This document shows positions 56,225 to 64,000 of a stretch of 64,000 nucleotides of DNA, piece after piece; position 1 is the first letter of the stretch, and each line of letters begins with the position of its first letter. Below the pieces are notes generated by a model. The model worked only from the letters and a program-made list of their open reading frames with translations, made no database searches and had not been told where the DNA came from. This DNA comes from Echria macrotheca (Eukaryota; Ascomycota; Sordariomycetes; Sordariales; Schizotheciaceae). The DNA is taken from NCBI GenBank assembly GCA_030411725.1, contig MU839838.1:992001-1056000 (forward strand), written 5' to 3'. A program made the position numbers and the translations under genes.

Positions 56225-58240
56225 TTACTGCAAGAAGAAGGGCTGCTTCTTCCCCCTTTCCAACATCTCTCCATCCATAACCCCATCACAGTATGCCTCA
56301 CCGACGAAAGCAAACATATTCTCACACCCACCATCCCTCGGCCGCAAGACAAACGGAACCCTTCCCCCACAGAAAATGACAACAGCATCCCCGACCTCCG
56401 CCTCAGCCGGTCCCATGCCAAGGTACCCCTCCTTTGTCGAGAACGGCCTCTTCCCCTTCATAATGGTCATGCTCTCTCTATAATCCGCCCCAATCAGCCT
56501 CGCGTGGTACCGTTCCTGCCATGCGCTCTCTCTCCGCTCGAGTTCCTCGCCCTCCAACAACATGACGGCGTGAAACTCGTTCACGTTGTCCACGCAACGG
56601 GTGTGCTCGATGGCGGCTTCGGTGGTTGCGCGCCTCGAGCCGAGGGCTGCGGACCAGTATACATCACCTATGGGCACGCGCCAGCGGGATTCCTCCTTGC
56701 GTTCCCGGCTATGGATCGGATGCGTTTTCTCGAGAGAGGCTTGATACAAGGCCTCGAACTGCGTAAAGTAGCGCAGATACCGGACGTGGTCCCATAGCAT
56801 ATTCGTCCACGCGTCCTCGACTAGCTGCTCGATCGTGTCCACGACATACCCTCTCAGGCCTAGAACGTCCCCCTTCTTTCCGTCTGGCGGGTCAACGCCT
56901 TCGACAACACTGCCCTCGCCAGACGCGGCGTAGAGATGGGGATCAACCGTCTCGGTGATGGTATAATACGACGGGCTCAGACCCGACCGCCAGTCCGGCA
57001 CCCACGACGGCAACACCCCAACCTGCCTCTCCGAAAGCTTCGGAAACTGCGCATAGCAAAGCACATCCACCCGCCCACCCTTCAGTATCATGGCCCTCGC
57101 AACGTCGGTAAGGACCCGCGCCGTCGCCTCCGCTCCAGGCGTATAATCCACCCTGACGCCCAACTCCTCCGCATCCACCGCCAGCCCAAGCAACCCAAAC
57201 ACCCGGTCCCGATGCTCCGTCGCCTCGGTATCCCGGCCGACAAACAACTTCCTCAACAGCACATGCAACTTATCTCCCTCGCTCCCCGGCTTCTTCAGCA
57301 CATAGTTCTGCCTCCGCGCACGCACGCTGAACAGCCGCGCGCTCGGCTCGTCATTCACCTCCTGATGCCTCACCAGCGTCACACCGGGGGGCCGCAGACA
57401 CGCGAACTCATCCCGCCGGAAACTCGCGCTGGCGAACTGCAGCACCTGCACCGCCATCTTCACCAGGTCCACGTCCACTTCCTTAGTTCCGCAGACGAAC
57501 ACCGTGTCGGCGCAGAGCGCGAACTCCTGCACGACCCAGACGCGGGAGAACCAGGCCCGTCGGAACCAGCTCCGAAAAAACCCTGCGCGGAGGAGGGGCG
57601 CGGACCTCTCGGCCGCTCGTATCAGTATTTTCTGTAATTCGAGGGTGGTGGTTGTCTCGTCTTCCGCGGGGGAGGACGATATATTGTGAACCATGCCCGT
57701 CAGGAGCGAGGATCGCTCCCGCGTGTAGTACCCCTCCATGCCCCAGGCCCTCGCCTCCGCGCCGGTCTCGGCGAAGAAGTCCATGATGAGGTCGGAGCCG
57801 TCGGCGGCATGGCCGAGCCAGACTAGGACCTGGGTGGCTGAGGCGTAGATTTTCCCCATCAGGGAGACCTGGAGGGTCTTTTCGGGGATGGAGGATTGGT
57901 TTATGCTGATTTGGTCGATCCATAGGACTGTGATGGAGGAGGGGTGGCGGAGGGAGCGCAGGGCGGCTTCGAGGGAGATGGTGATGGGCAGGTGGTGGGT
58001 CGGGCTGGGGGAGTCGGTTTGGGTGAGGATTTGGAGGGGGTAGGTTGTGTCCCTGGGCAAGTTACGGGTGGTCCAGACGTAGGAGAGGGCTTTGAAGGGT
58101 TGGGAAGGGGGGTGTAGGGAGGCGGTGGTGATACGGCATTGGAGGGGGGCGGACCAGGAGGGCGACGGGGAGAGAGATATGAGGCGGATCTGGGTGGAGG
58201 CGTCGTCGAGAGGGGCGAGGTCGTAGTTGAACCGTTCCAT
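56225..58240 (-). CDS. HET-domain protein (6-59/HET-6-like layout)
   Basis: A single exon of 671 residues from MERFNYDLAPLDDASTQIRL, which fits the start of the HET-6-type subfamily (Y.PL......IRL). The HET domain covers about residues 45-230: FKALSYVW, the SLEAALRSLR helix, LWIDQISINQSSIPEKTLQV, MGKIYASATQVLVWLG, and WFSRVWVVQEFALC. The C-terminal part has the second conserved region DRVFGLLGLAVDA and a late segment (GDAVVIFCGGRVPFVLRPRD) common in this subfamily. Such proteins mediate or resemble mediators of heterokaryon incompatibility. No further effector domain is seen. The gene is intact, in contrast to the many broken HET copies in fungal genomes. Confidence 0.93.
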   Translation of the reverse strand: MERFNYDLAPLDDASTQIRLISLSPSPSWSAPLQCRITTASLHPPSQPFKALSYVWTTRNLPRDTTYPLQILTQTDSPSPTHHLPITISLEAALRSLRHPSSITVLWIDQISINQSSIPEKTLQVSLMGKIYASATQVLVWLGHAADGSDLIMDFFAETGAEARAWGMEGYYTRERSSLLTGMVHNISSSPAEDETTTTLELQKILIRAAERSAPLLRAGFFRSWFRRAWFSRVWVVQEFALCADTVFVCGTKEVDVDLVKMAVQVLQFASASFRRDEFACLRPPGVTLVRHQEVNDEPSARLFSVRARRQNYVLKKPGSEGDKLHVLLRKLFVGRDTEATEHRDRVFGLLGLAVDAEELGVRVDYTPGAEATARVLTDVARAMILKGGRVDVLCYAQFPKLSERQVGVLPSWVPDWRSGLSPSYYTITETVDPHLYAASGEGSVVEGVDPPDGKKGDVLGLRGYVVDTIEQLVEDAWTNMLWDHVRYLRYFTQFEALYQASLEKTHPIHSRERKEESRWRVPIGDVYWSAALGSRRATTEAAIEHTRCVDNVNEFHAVMLLEGEELERRESAWQERYHARLIGADYRESMTIMKGKRPFSTKEGYLGMGPAEAEVGDAVVIFCGGRVPFVLRPRDGGCENMFAFVGEAYCDGVMDGEMLERGKKQPFFLQ

Positions 58241-59799
58241 TGTGGTGGTGTTGGAGGAATCTTTCGTAGCTGCCGTGATGTCCGGTGTTTGCCGGATGGC
58301 TTTGAACAGAGCCTGGTGAGGGGGTGTCGCAAAGGCTCAATCTGTTATATAATGAGAAACAAGAGAAGGCTGCGAGTCCAAACTAACTGTTCCTAGACTA
58401 GCAGAGTGCCACTACATATGCTTGGCGCGGCTCAAGCTGTGGTGGTGTCGCCGAGCTGAAAAATTGTTGTCATCTGATTGGCCCGATGCGTGTAAGTGGG
58501 CGACATGCGGCAGGCTGGCTGCTGCCAGGTGTACCCCAAGTCCCCGAGGGATATCTAATGGACGTTGAATTCTTGAATCAGCCATACTCAAATCCCAGAA
58601 ATGACTCAGGGAGAGCCCCCTTCTGCAACCTGGATCACCTTAGACTTTCTGGAAGATGCTCAAAACGATGTCGTCGAGGCGGGGTTAGGGTTCACCACGG
58701 GTGATGGCAATGACAATGGACAGGTGTACATGACTTCTCTCCTCTTGAAATGATCGGGTATCGAATTGGGACGCCAGTGGGATGTGGAAGGATACTTGGC
58801 AGACAACTAAGAAAATCACTGGCATTTCACTTTGTTGTTGCTGTTTTCGATGTTCAATCGTGGTCCCCCGGGTTTCTGCGATTCATCATCACCCACAGCT
58901 GACACCAGCTGTCAGGTCGCCCGCCCGGCCATCGGTCGCCAGAGACGAACACGAGCATAACATGGTCTGGCTGTGTCTCCCGCGCAATTCCAGATCCCAG
59001 CTTGTCGGTCTCAGTTTCGGTCGCCAATCGACAGAGCATCCGCCCATCCTTGGGCGGTTGTCGCAAGAGGCCGAATCATCGGGGAAATTTGGTTGGGTGT
59101 CGACAGCTGGCCGCCAGAGGCTGTGGTGGAACCTTATTTCCCAAGGCGGCCACCGCTCCGCGTTCCGATTGGTCGCCTCAGCGCTTGCTGCTTCTCGCCA
59201 AAGAAACACAGCGGGACCCGACGTCGGCCCAAAAAATCGTCGTTCAATCATGGCCAGTTCACCATGTTTGACAGAGGCGCTAACTCAACGCCGCGCTTGT
59301 TTGAGCGAGGTGAGCGAAACAAGACATGACGTCTCAACAACAGCCATGGCCGGTGCGTCGGGAACACAGCGCGGGTATTTAGGACCCTCGACCTCGACCT
59401 TTGGGCGACTTGAACTTCTTCTCATTCAAACCAAATCTTGACATCTTTTCTTTGGGTCTTTTCTTGGGTCTTTTCCTTGGGTTTTCCTATTTCCTATTTC
59501 CTAGGTTCATCTCTCATCTCTCTTCCTTTCCTTGGATATCATAACACACGGTTTCCTCTTGGTTTTCGACACGAATTTCCTTGGCATCAACTCATTTTCT
59601 TGGACTGGAACACTACACCAACCGCAGTCGACCTGTCCGCTTCACACTGCAAAGTGTGATCCAGTTGCCCAACATAGCTCCCACCGTCGAGTTCCCGCCA
59701 CCTCCGACGGTCCCCTTCCCAAAGACACGGTTCCCGCTTCAGACAGCCCACAAGAGACGTCCCTCTCTCGAGCTCGTCACCGAACCCGAGACTACCAAG
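58241..59799. other. 1.6 kb divergent intergenic region, with CT-rich leader
   Basis: The promoter of the HET gene on the left and of the MARVEL gene on the right. From about 59440 to 59530 there is a pyrimidine-rich tract with imperfect TCTTTTCTTGGG repeats, typical of promoters and leaders of well-expressed fungal genes. A single TTAGGG-type motif lies near 58685. No gene is seen. Confidence 0.5.
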
Positions 59800-60444
59800 A
59801 TGCGGTTCCAAGCACCGCAGCTGGGCGCCCTTGGCGTGACCTACACAGCCATGAGGGCCTGCCAATTCGCTGTCCTCATTGCTGTCATTGGACTGACGTC
59901 GAACTTCATCAACGAAATCGCGACGGCTGAGCGGGATTCCCCGGCAGAGTTGATAGGGGCGCTCACAGTGGTATGTATTCCCCGTCTTGTTGGAGGCGTT
60001 AGCTAACAAATCAAAAAGTCTGTCACTGCCGTGATATACGTGGTCATCACATATATCCTCTACTATGACGGCATGCTGCCACTCCTCTTCACAGCCATCC
60101 TCGATGGTCTGCTGCTGATCGCCTCCATCGTCGTCGCGGCTCTGATCGGCAAGCCCCTTTCCATGCTCAACTGCGCAGCCCTTCCCGTGCAGTCCAACAC
60201 ATCGTTCACCACCTACTCGACAGCACTCCCTTTCCAAGTGAGAGCAACCTCCATCAACAAGGCCCTCTCGTACTTCACCTTTGTCGCGGTTGACCAGACG
60301 ACATGCTACGAAATCAAGGCAGTGTGGGGTCTCGGCATCGCCCTCTGTGTCCTCTTTGCCTTCTCGTCACTTGTCTGCGTCGGTCTCTGGCAACGCATCC
60401 GTCGCGAGGGCGCTGGCGACGGCAACAAGGACATCGAGGGCTAG
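59800..60444 (+). CDS. MARVEL-domain membrane protein
   Basis: Two exons, 59800-59970 and 60019-60444, around a 48-nt intron (GTATGT...GCTAAC...AAAG), encode 198 residues. Four transmembrane helices fit the MARVEL fold: MRACQFAVLIAVIGLTSNFI, AVIYVVITYILYY, LLFTAILDGLLLIASIVVAA, and GLGIALCVLFAFSSLVCVGL. The extracellular loop between helices 3 and 4 has paired Cys. MARVEL proteins of fungi organise plasma-membrane or eisosome-associated domains and vesicle traffic; the specific role here is unknown. The start at 59800 is chosen because the family begins close to helix 1, though the frame is open further upstream. The stop is TAG at 60442-60444, and the same frame then stays open for 253 codons (see next entry). 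Confidence 0.88.
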
Positions 60445-61206
60445 GGACGCGCGGGCACCATCGGGGGAGCCCGCGCGAAGCAGGCCTGGGGGTCGGAAGT
60501 ATCTCTCGGCACCAAGAGCCTTGCCGATACTTCCGCGCCCAAGTTCCCCCCTCCCCCGTTGGTGCCCATCCGGCCGAACCGCCACCATCCGTCCCCGGAC
60601 AACATTCCCCCTCTCCCGAAGATTCAGCCTCGCTCTACCCTGCCACAGAACCGGAGCGTCACGCCAGCATCCCGGTTTAGCACTGACTCGGACGTCTCGT
60701 CGGCCAGCTCACTCAGTTCGCGGAGTCTGGGTGGTCTTCGGCCGCCGCCGCGCAAGAGCTTTCGTGGGAGCATGGCACCGATCCCTGGATCGCCTACCGA
60801 GGAGACAGACGGAGCAGCTTCGATCTCGCCGATTCTCTCTGGGGCACCAGGTTTGACCGTTCCGCCAAAGGTTCATAGCCCATCCTCGCCGAGCGACGAT
60901 GTCATTCCGGACGAGCACAAACGCGTTCCGGGGCTGATTCCGCGCTCGCCGCTCTCGCCGATGAGGATGAGTCTTGGCTTCATGGCCAAAAGAGCGGTGC
61001 GGAAACCGGTGCCGGAGCCGATTATCGTGCAGATGCCGTCTAGGGCGACTTTCGAGAAGGCGAGTCCCGGGATGGAGAGTGTGACGCTCGCAACACCGAC
61101 ACCTGTTGAGAAGAAGCCAAAGAGGAGGACGATGTGGGGATTTGTTGAAGGGTGGTGGGATTTAGGACTGCTTGAGAGAATGGGGACGGTCAGGAGGAAG
61201 AGGTGA
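60445..61206 (+). other. open frame directly after the MARVEL stop: possible C-terminal extension or separate coding sequence
   Basis: In the MARVEL frame, the TAG at 60442-60444 is followed by 253 open codons to TGA at 61204-61206. The predicted chain looks like a real fungal protein tail: Pro/Ser-rich with PRSPLSP and PIPGSPTEE phospho-type motifs, then a compact basic-aromatic end (RRTMWGFVEGWWDLGLLERM). Codon use is coding-like, with few rare codons. It has no ATG of its own until 60772, which would leave about 144 residues. Possibilities: stop-codon readthrough giving a 452-residue protein, a recent nonsense change, an unseen intron removing the TAG (I find no consensus donor), or a separate gene starting at 60772 or in an unseen exon. 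Confidence 0.55.
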
Positions 61207-61788
61207 TTGGAGGGTGGCTGGCAAACGCTTGAACTTCGCGTTATTTGGAAACAAAAAAACACATGGCACTGGATGGGCCTGGACCCGGGTCTTGGATAGA
61301 TCACTGCTTTGGTTGGAACTTAGACTGAAACGTAGCTTGTTCTGGTAATGAGTAATATGAGTAACTATAATAGTGGTTCTTGGATCCGAAGCTTGCTTGT
61401 TATCAACACCACAGCTGTAAGTGTTGGAGTTATCCTTTTGTCGTGATTGGATGAAGTGCCCGGTGATAACGTTATTCACACATCCAATGAGACGCAGTAA
61501 TAAACTTTCTCCCGTCCGATGAGGAATCCTTCGGTCCCACCGCTGATCCGAGATGGATAACGAATGCCACCTTCCTGAGTCGGGGGGGGGGGGAATCTGC
61601 GGGGTACTTTTCCAAGCCACATTCGCCAGTGACGTGCTGCGCCCTAATCACGACATATACGACTTTACCGCGTACAAGAACTGGATGGCTATTTGACCTT
61701 GCTTTCATTTACAACTTCCTTTGGCGTTTCTAGACGTCTGACATAACACTATCCACCTATCTACAACCCGGGTCCGAAAATTGTGAAA
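61207..61788. other. intergenic, with a G12 run
   Basis: 3' flank and the promoter of the GST gene. A run of twelve G lies at 61582-61593, a possible assembly-error site. No gene is seen. Confidence 0.5.
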
Positions 61789-62744
61789 ATGTCCGACTCG
61801 GGCGAGATTATCCTGTTCGACATCCCTAGCAAGGAGCGCACGACGTGGTCGTATAATCCGTGGAGAAGCGAGTTTCTTCTAGTCTACTTCTCACTCCCAA
61901 CTCTCTTTAATCAAAAAAAAGAAAGAGAGAGAGAAAAGAAGAAATAGAGGCTCGAGGACTGACCATCACTAGCACGATTACTCCTCGCCTACAAAGGACT
62001 CAAGTACCGAACTGAATGGGTATGCTCCAGTCCTCCCTCCTCCAGAGCACCCATAGGTAACCAACCCCCCAAAACAGCTTGAATACCCCGAAATCCGCAC
62101 CCGCCTCGAGAACCAGTACGTCTTCCCCTCTCTCATCCCCTCCCTCCCTCCCCATTAACCAAATCCCCCCAAGCGTCCCAAACGACGGCTCCCAAACCCC
62201 CTACACCGTCCCAGCCATCCTCCTCCCCGACGGCACCTACGTCATGCACAGCCGCCGCATCCTCGAGACCCTCAACGCGCGCTACCCCGCCACTCCCCAC
62301 CTGCCCTACGACACGCCTTCCCTCCAGCCGCTATGGAACTCCCTCGAGCCGCTGATGGGCCACTTCCGCGGCGTCTATGCGCCGCGCGTGGCGAGCCGCA
62401 TTCTCGGCGAGGGCAGCCTGGAGTATTTCCGCCGCACGAGGGCTGTTGATTTTGAGATGGACTCCCTCGAAGAGGTGGAGCGGAAGTTGGGTGGGGATGT
62501 GGCGTATGATGGGATGGAGGCTTCGCTGAGGGAGGTGACGGCGTTGTTGGGCAGGAACAAGGAGGGGCCGTTTTTTGAGGGCGACAAGGTGGCGCATGCG
62601 GATTTTGTGTGGGCGGGGATTTTGTTGTTTATGAAGAGGCTTGGGGATGATGTTTTTGAGGAGGTTATGCGGCGGAGTGGGGATGAGGGTGTGCATTTGG
62701 CTTTGTTGGAGGCTGTGAAGCCTTGGACTCAACAGGTGGATTAA
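61789..62744 (+). CDS. glutathione S-transferase-like protein
   Basis: Four exons: 61789-61867, 61973-62019, 62078-62115 and 62174-62744, giving 244 residues. The N-terminal thioredoxin-like domain is MSDSGEIILFDIPSKERTTW, then SYNPWRTRLLLAYKGLKYRTEW and LEYPEI. VPAILLPDGTYVMHSRRILE carries the cis-Pro and the Ser that binds the glutathione gamma-glutamyl group. The all-helical C-domain ends FFEGDKVAHADFVWAGILLF. The first intron (105 nt) starts with GC (GCGAGT at 61868). No GT donor gives the right phase, and the GC junction rebuilds NPWRTRLLL, which fits the family. The class (Ure2p, GstFuA or other fungal type) is not settled. The likely role is conjugation or detoxification in the cytosol. 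Confidence 0.88.
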
Positions 62745-62855
62745 GAGGTTGATGCTATGTAGGGATACACACAGGGTGGGTGTTGGATGAAGACAATATG
62801 ATGAAATCTCTCATTATGGTAATGGGAAAATATACAGACGGAAACAGACACGTAG

Positions 62856-64000
62856 CTACCGCTTCGTCTCCAACGAATACACATCCCCCCTTACCTCGTT
62901 CCTCGTATAAATATACTGCTCATCCTCCCCCAGCCCCCCTCCATGACCATCCCCCGGCCTCGCCACCACCCCAACCGTGATGGTCTTGAGCCCATTAGCC
63001 TCCCTCCACTGCCCAGCCCGCATCGTAAGCGTGCTCTCCTCGGGGTACAAAAACGTCGTAAACACCCGTCCAACCGACAACTGCCCGATTCTCCTCCGCA
63101 GCGTCGCCAGCCCCCCCTTCCCAAAACACGTCACCGCCAGCACCACGACGACGATAATCCCCACGGCCAACAACAAAAACAACGCCGGGATCCCGAAGCG
63201 CACATCATACGTCACCCGCGTCCCCCTCGGGCGGACCATCACCTGCGTCTCCTGCTTATTGTCATGAACGCCCTTGGTCCCCACGACCGCCGACGCCGCC
63301 AGATCCGTCCACATCAGATTGACGATGGACGCGGCGCTGTCGGCGTCAGGCGAGAGCTCGCGCCACCGCTCGAAGATGGCCATGCTCGCGGTGCCACGGT
63401 AGTCAAACGGCCAGTCGTCGGTCGTTAGCTGTCCTCCGAGGACGGTATTCATCGCCACCTGCGCGAACGTCGCGCCGGGGATGTTGTCTGAGGTAATAAA
63501 CCCCGATTCCAAGGTCCGCGGAAGGGTTCCGGTTGAGTATCCAGGGATGTGGAAGTGCGGCTGGCGGATGGTCGAGATGTTAGGGCGGGAAGTGTAGGAT
63601 GGGGATATCAGGCCCCAGATCGCGTCGATCCCGTCGAGGGACAGGCCTGTGTCTTCCATGCCCCAGAGCGGGAGGTCATTTTCGGAGGAGTAGGTTTTGG
63701 GGGTGATGGACTGGACGGACAGGTCGGATAGCGTCGTTCCGTTGATGGCGAAGCGGACCGTTCGGATGGTGGCGCGGATGGTGGCGGCGCAGGCGTGCAG
63801 CGGCGAGGACCAGCGCCCGCCGTCTTCGAAGAGGTAGGGCGAGCCGCCGTCGATGCGCTGCGGGGCGCCTCTGAGCAAACCGCAGCCGACGTAGATGTTG
63901 CTCATGTTGGCGAGGTCGGTGTTGCCGGTGCCCGAGCAGAGGATGGGGATCCCCCGGAAGATCTCGGTCGTGATGTTGAACGGGTTCGAGTAGTTCACGC
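62856..64000 (-). CDS. type I membrane glycoprotein, C-terminal part (5' end beyond the window)
   Basis: The frame is open to the right edge, so the start is missing. 381 codons are visible. An ectodomain rich in N-glycosylation sites (NITTEI, NMSN, NGTT, NIST) includes CSGTGNTDLANMSNIYVGCG and SPLHACAATIRATIRTVRFA. One transmembrane helix follows (IPALFLLLAVGIIVVVVLAVTCF). A cytoplasmic tail of about 100 residues ends ...RNEVRGDVYSLETKR. The layout matches a widespread group of uncharacterised fungal surface glycoproteins. I do not know a function. It is different from the pepsin-like protein at 23.9 kb despite the similar topology. Confidence 0.8.
   Translation of the reverse strand, partial: VNYSNPFNITTEIFRGIPILCSGTGNTDLANMSNIYVGCGLLRGAPQRIDGGSPYLFEDGGRWSSPLHACAATIRATIRTVRFAINGTTLSDLSVQSITPKTYSSENDLPLWGMEDTGLSLDGIDAIWGLISPSYTSRPNISTIRQPHFHIPGYSTGTLPRTLESGFITSDNIPGATFAQVAMNTVLGGQLTTDDWPFDYRGTASMAIFERWRELSPDADSAASIVNLMWTDLAASAVVGTKGVHDNKQETQVMVRPRGTRVTYDVRFGIPALFLLLAVGIIVVVVLAVTCFGKGGLATLRRRIGQLSVGRVFTTFLYPEESTLTMRAGQWREANGLKTITVGVVARPGDGHGGGLGEDEQYIYTRNEVRGDVYSLETKR

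Noticed and set aside
60281..60856. 191-codon frame overlapping the end of the MARVEL gene.
   Set aside because: It is in a different frame, Arg/Ser/Pro-rich, and overlaps both the MARVEL end and the better extension frame.
62079..62170. ATG at 62079 as start of the GST gene.
   Set aside because: It is out of frame with exon 3 and reads through an intron; the four-exon model from 61789 gives the full N-terminal domain.
1..64000. CRISPR arrays, bacterial operons, prophage or 5S rRNA genes.
   Set aside because: None seen; the window is eukaryotic and no 5S-like sequence or regular spaced repeat was found.

Overview
This window is nuclear DNA from a filamentous ascomycete (Pezizomycotina), most likely a sordariomycete. 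Genes carry short 41-110 nt introns with GTRNGT donors and CTRAY branch points, the coding DNA is GC-rich, and the gene content is typical: two HET-domain genes, a Clr5 gene, DUF1996 and DUF3237 proteins, MARVEL and TDT membrane proteins, and a tRNA with an intron. I reconstructed 28 protein genes, one of them (DUF3237) with a doubtful first intron, plus one tRNA and one further reading frame that may be a C-terminal extension. Family calls rest on motifs and general knowledge only; no database search was run.

Layout, left to right. 1-9.5 kb: the start of a Clr5 gene, trehalose-6-phosphate synthase (tps1), a six-exon cytochrome P450, aspartylglucosaminidase, and a GPI-anchored secreted protein. 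10-19.6 kb is mostly housekeeping: a HIRIP3-like histone chaperone with two MCB boxes in its promoter, a spliced 55-residue membrane microprotein, the beta subunit of the AP-1 clathrin adaptor, a secreted DUF1996 protein, an intron-containing tRNA-Arg(CCG), and a carotenoid oxygenase. 20-28.4 kb is the most accessory-looking stretch: a HET gene, an approximately 0.9 kb imperfect inverted-repeat structure, a membrane-anchored pepsin-like protein without recognisable catalytic aspartates, and a STAND N-domain/ankyrin protein without a nucleotide-binding domain. 30-34.6 kb: a DUF3237 protein, a small tail-anchored protein, a GH30 glycosidase and an unknown acidic protein. 36.2-48.2 kb: the 3,208-residue lipid-transfer protein VPS13, divergent from a TMEM69/DUF3429 mitochondrial membrane protein. 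48.2-52.9 kb has no gene I can support. 53-64 kb: a small His/Gln-rich protein, a TDT-family dicarboxylate/sulfite transporter, a second HET gene, a MARVEL protein followed in frame by a long open extension after a single TAG, a glutathione S-transferase, and the 3' part of a membrane glycoprotein gene that runs off the right edge.

The genes do not form one pathway or a biosynthetic cluster. Links I can see are local: three possible non-self-recognition genes (two HET, one STAND/ankyrin), a histone chaperone with cell-cycle promoter boxes, and membrane-traffic or lipid-transport genes (AP-1 beta, VPS13). The observations most worth checking are the MARVEL-TAG-extension arrangement, the inverted repeat at 22.1-23.0 kb, the 55-residue microprotein, the MCB pair, and two likely GC-AG introns.
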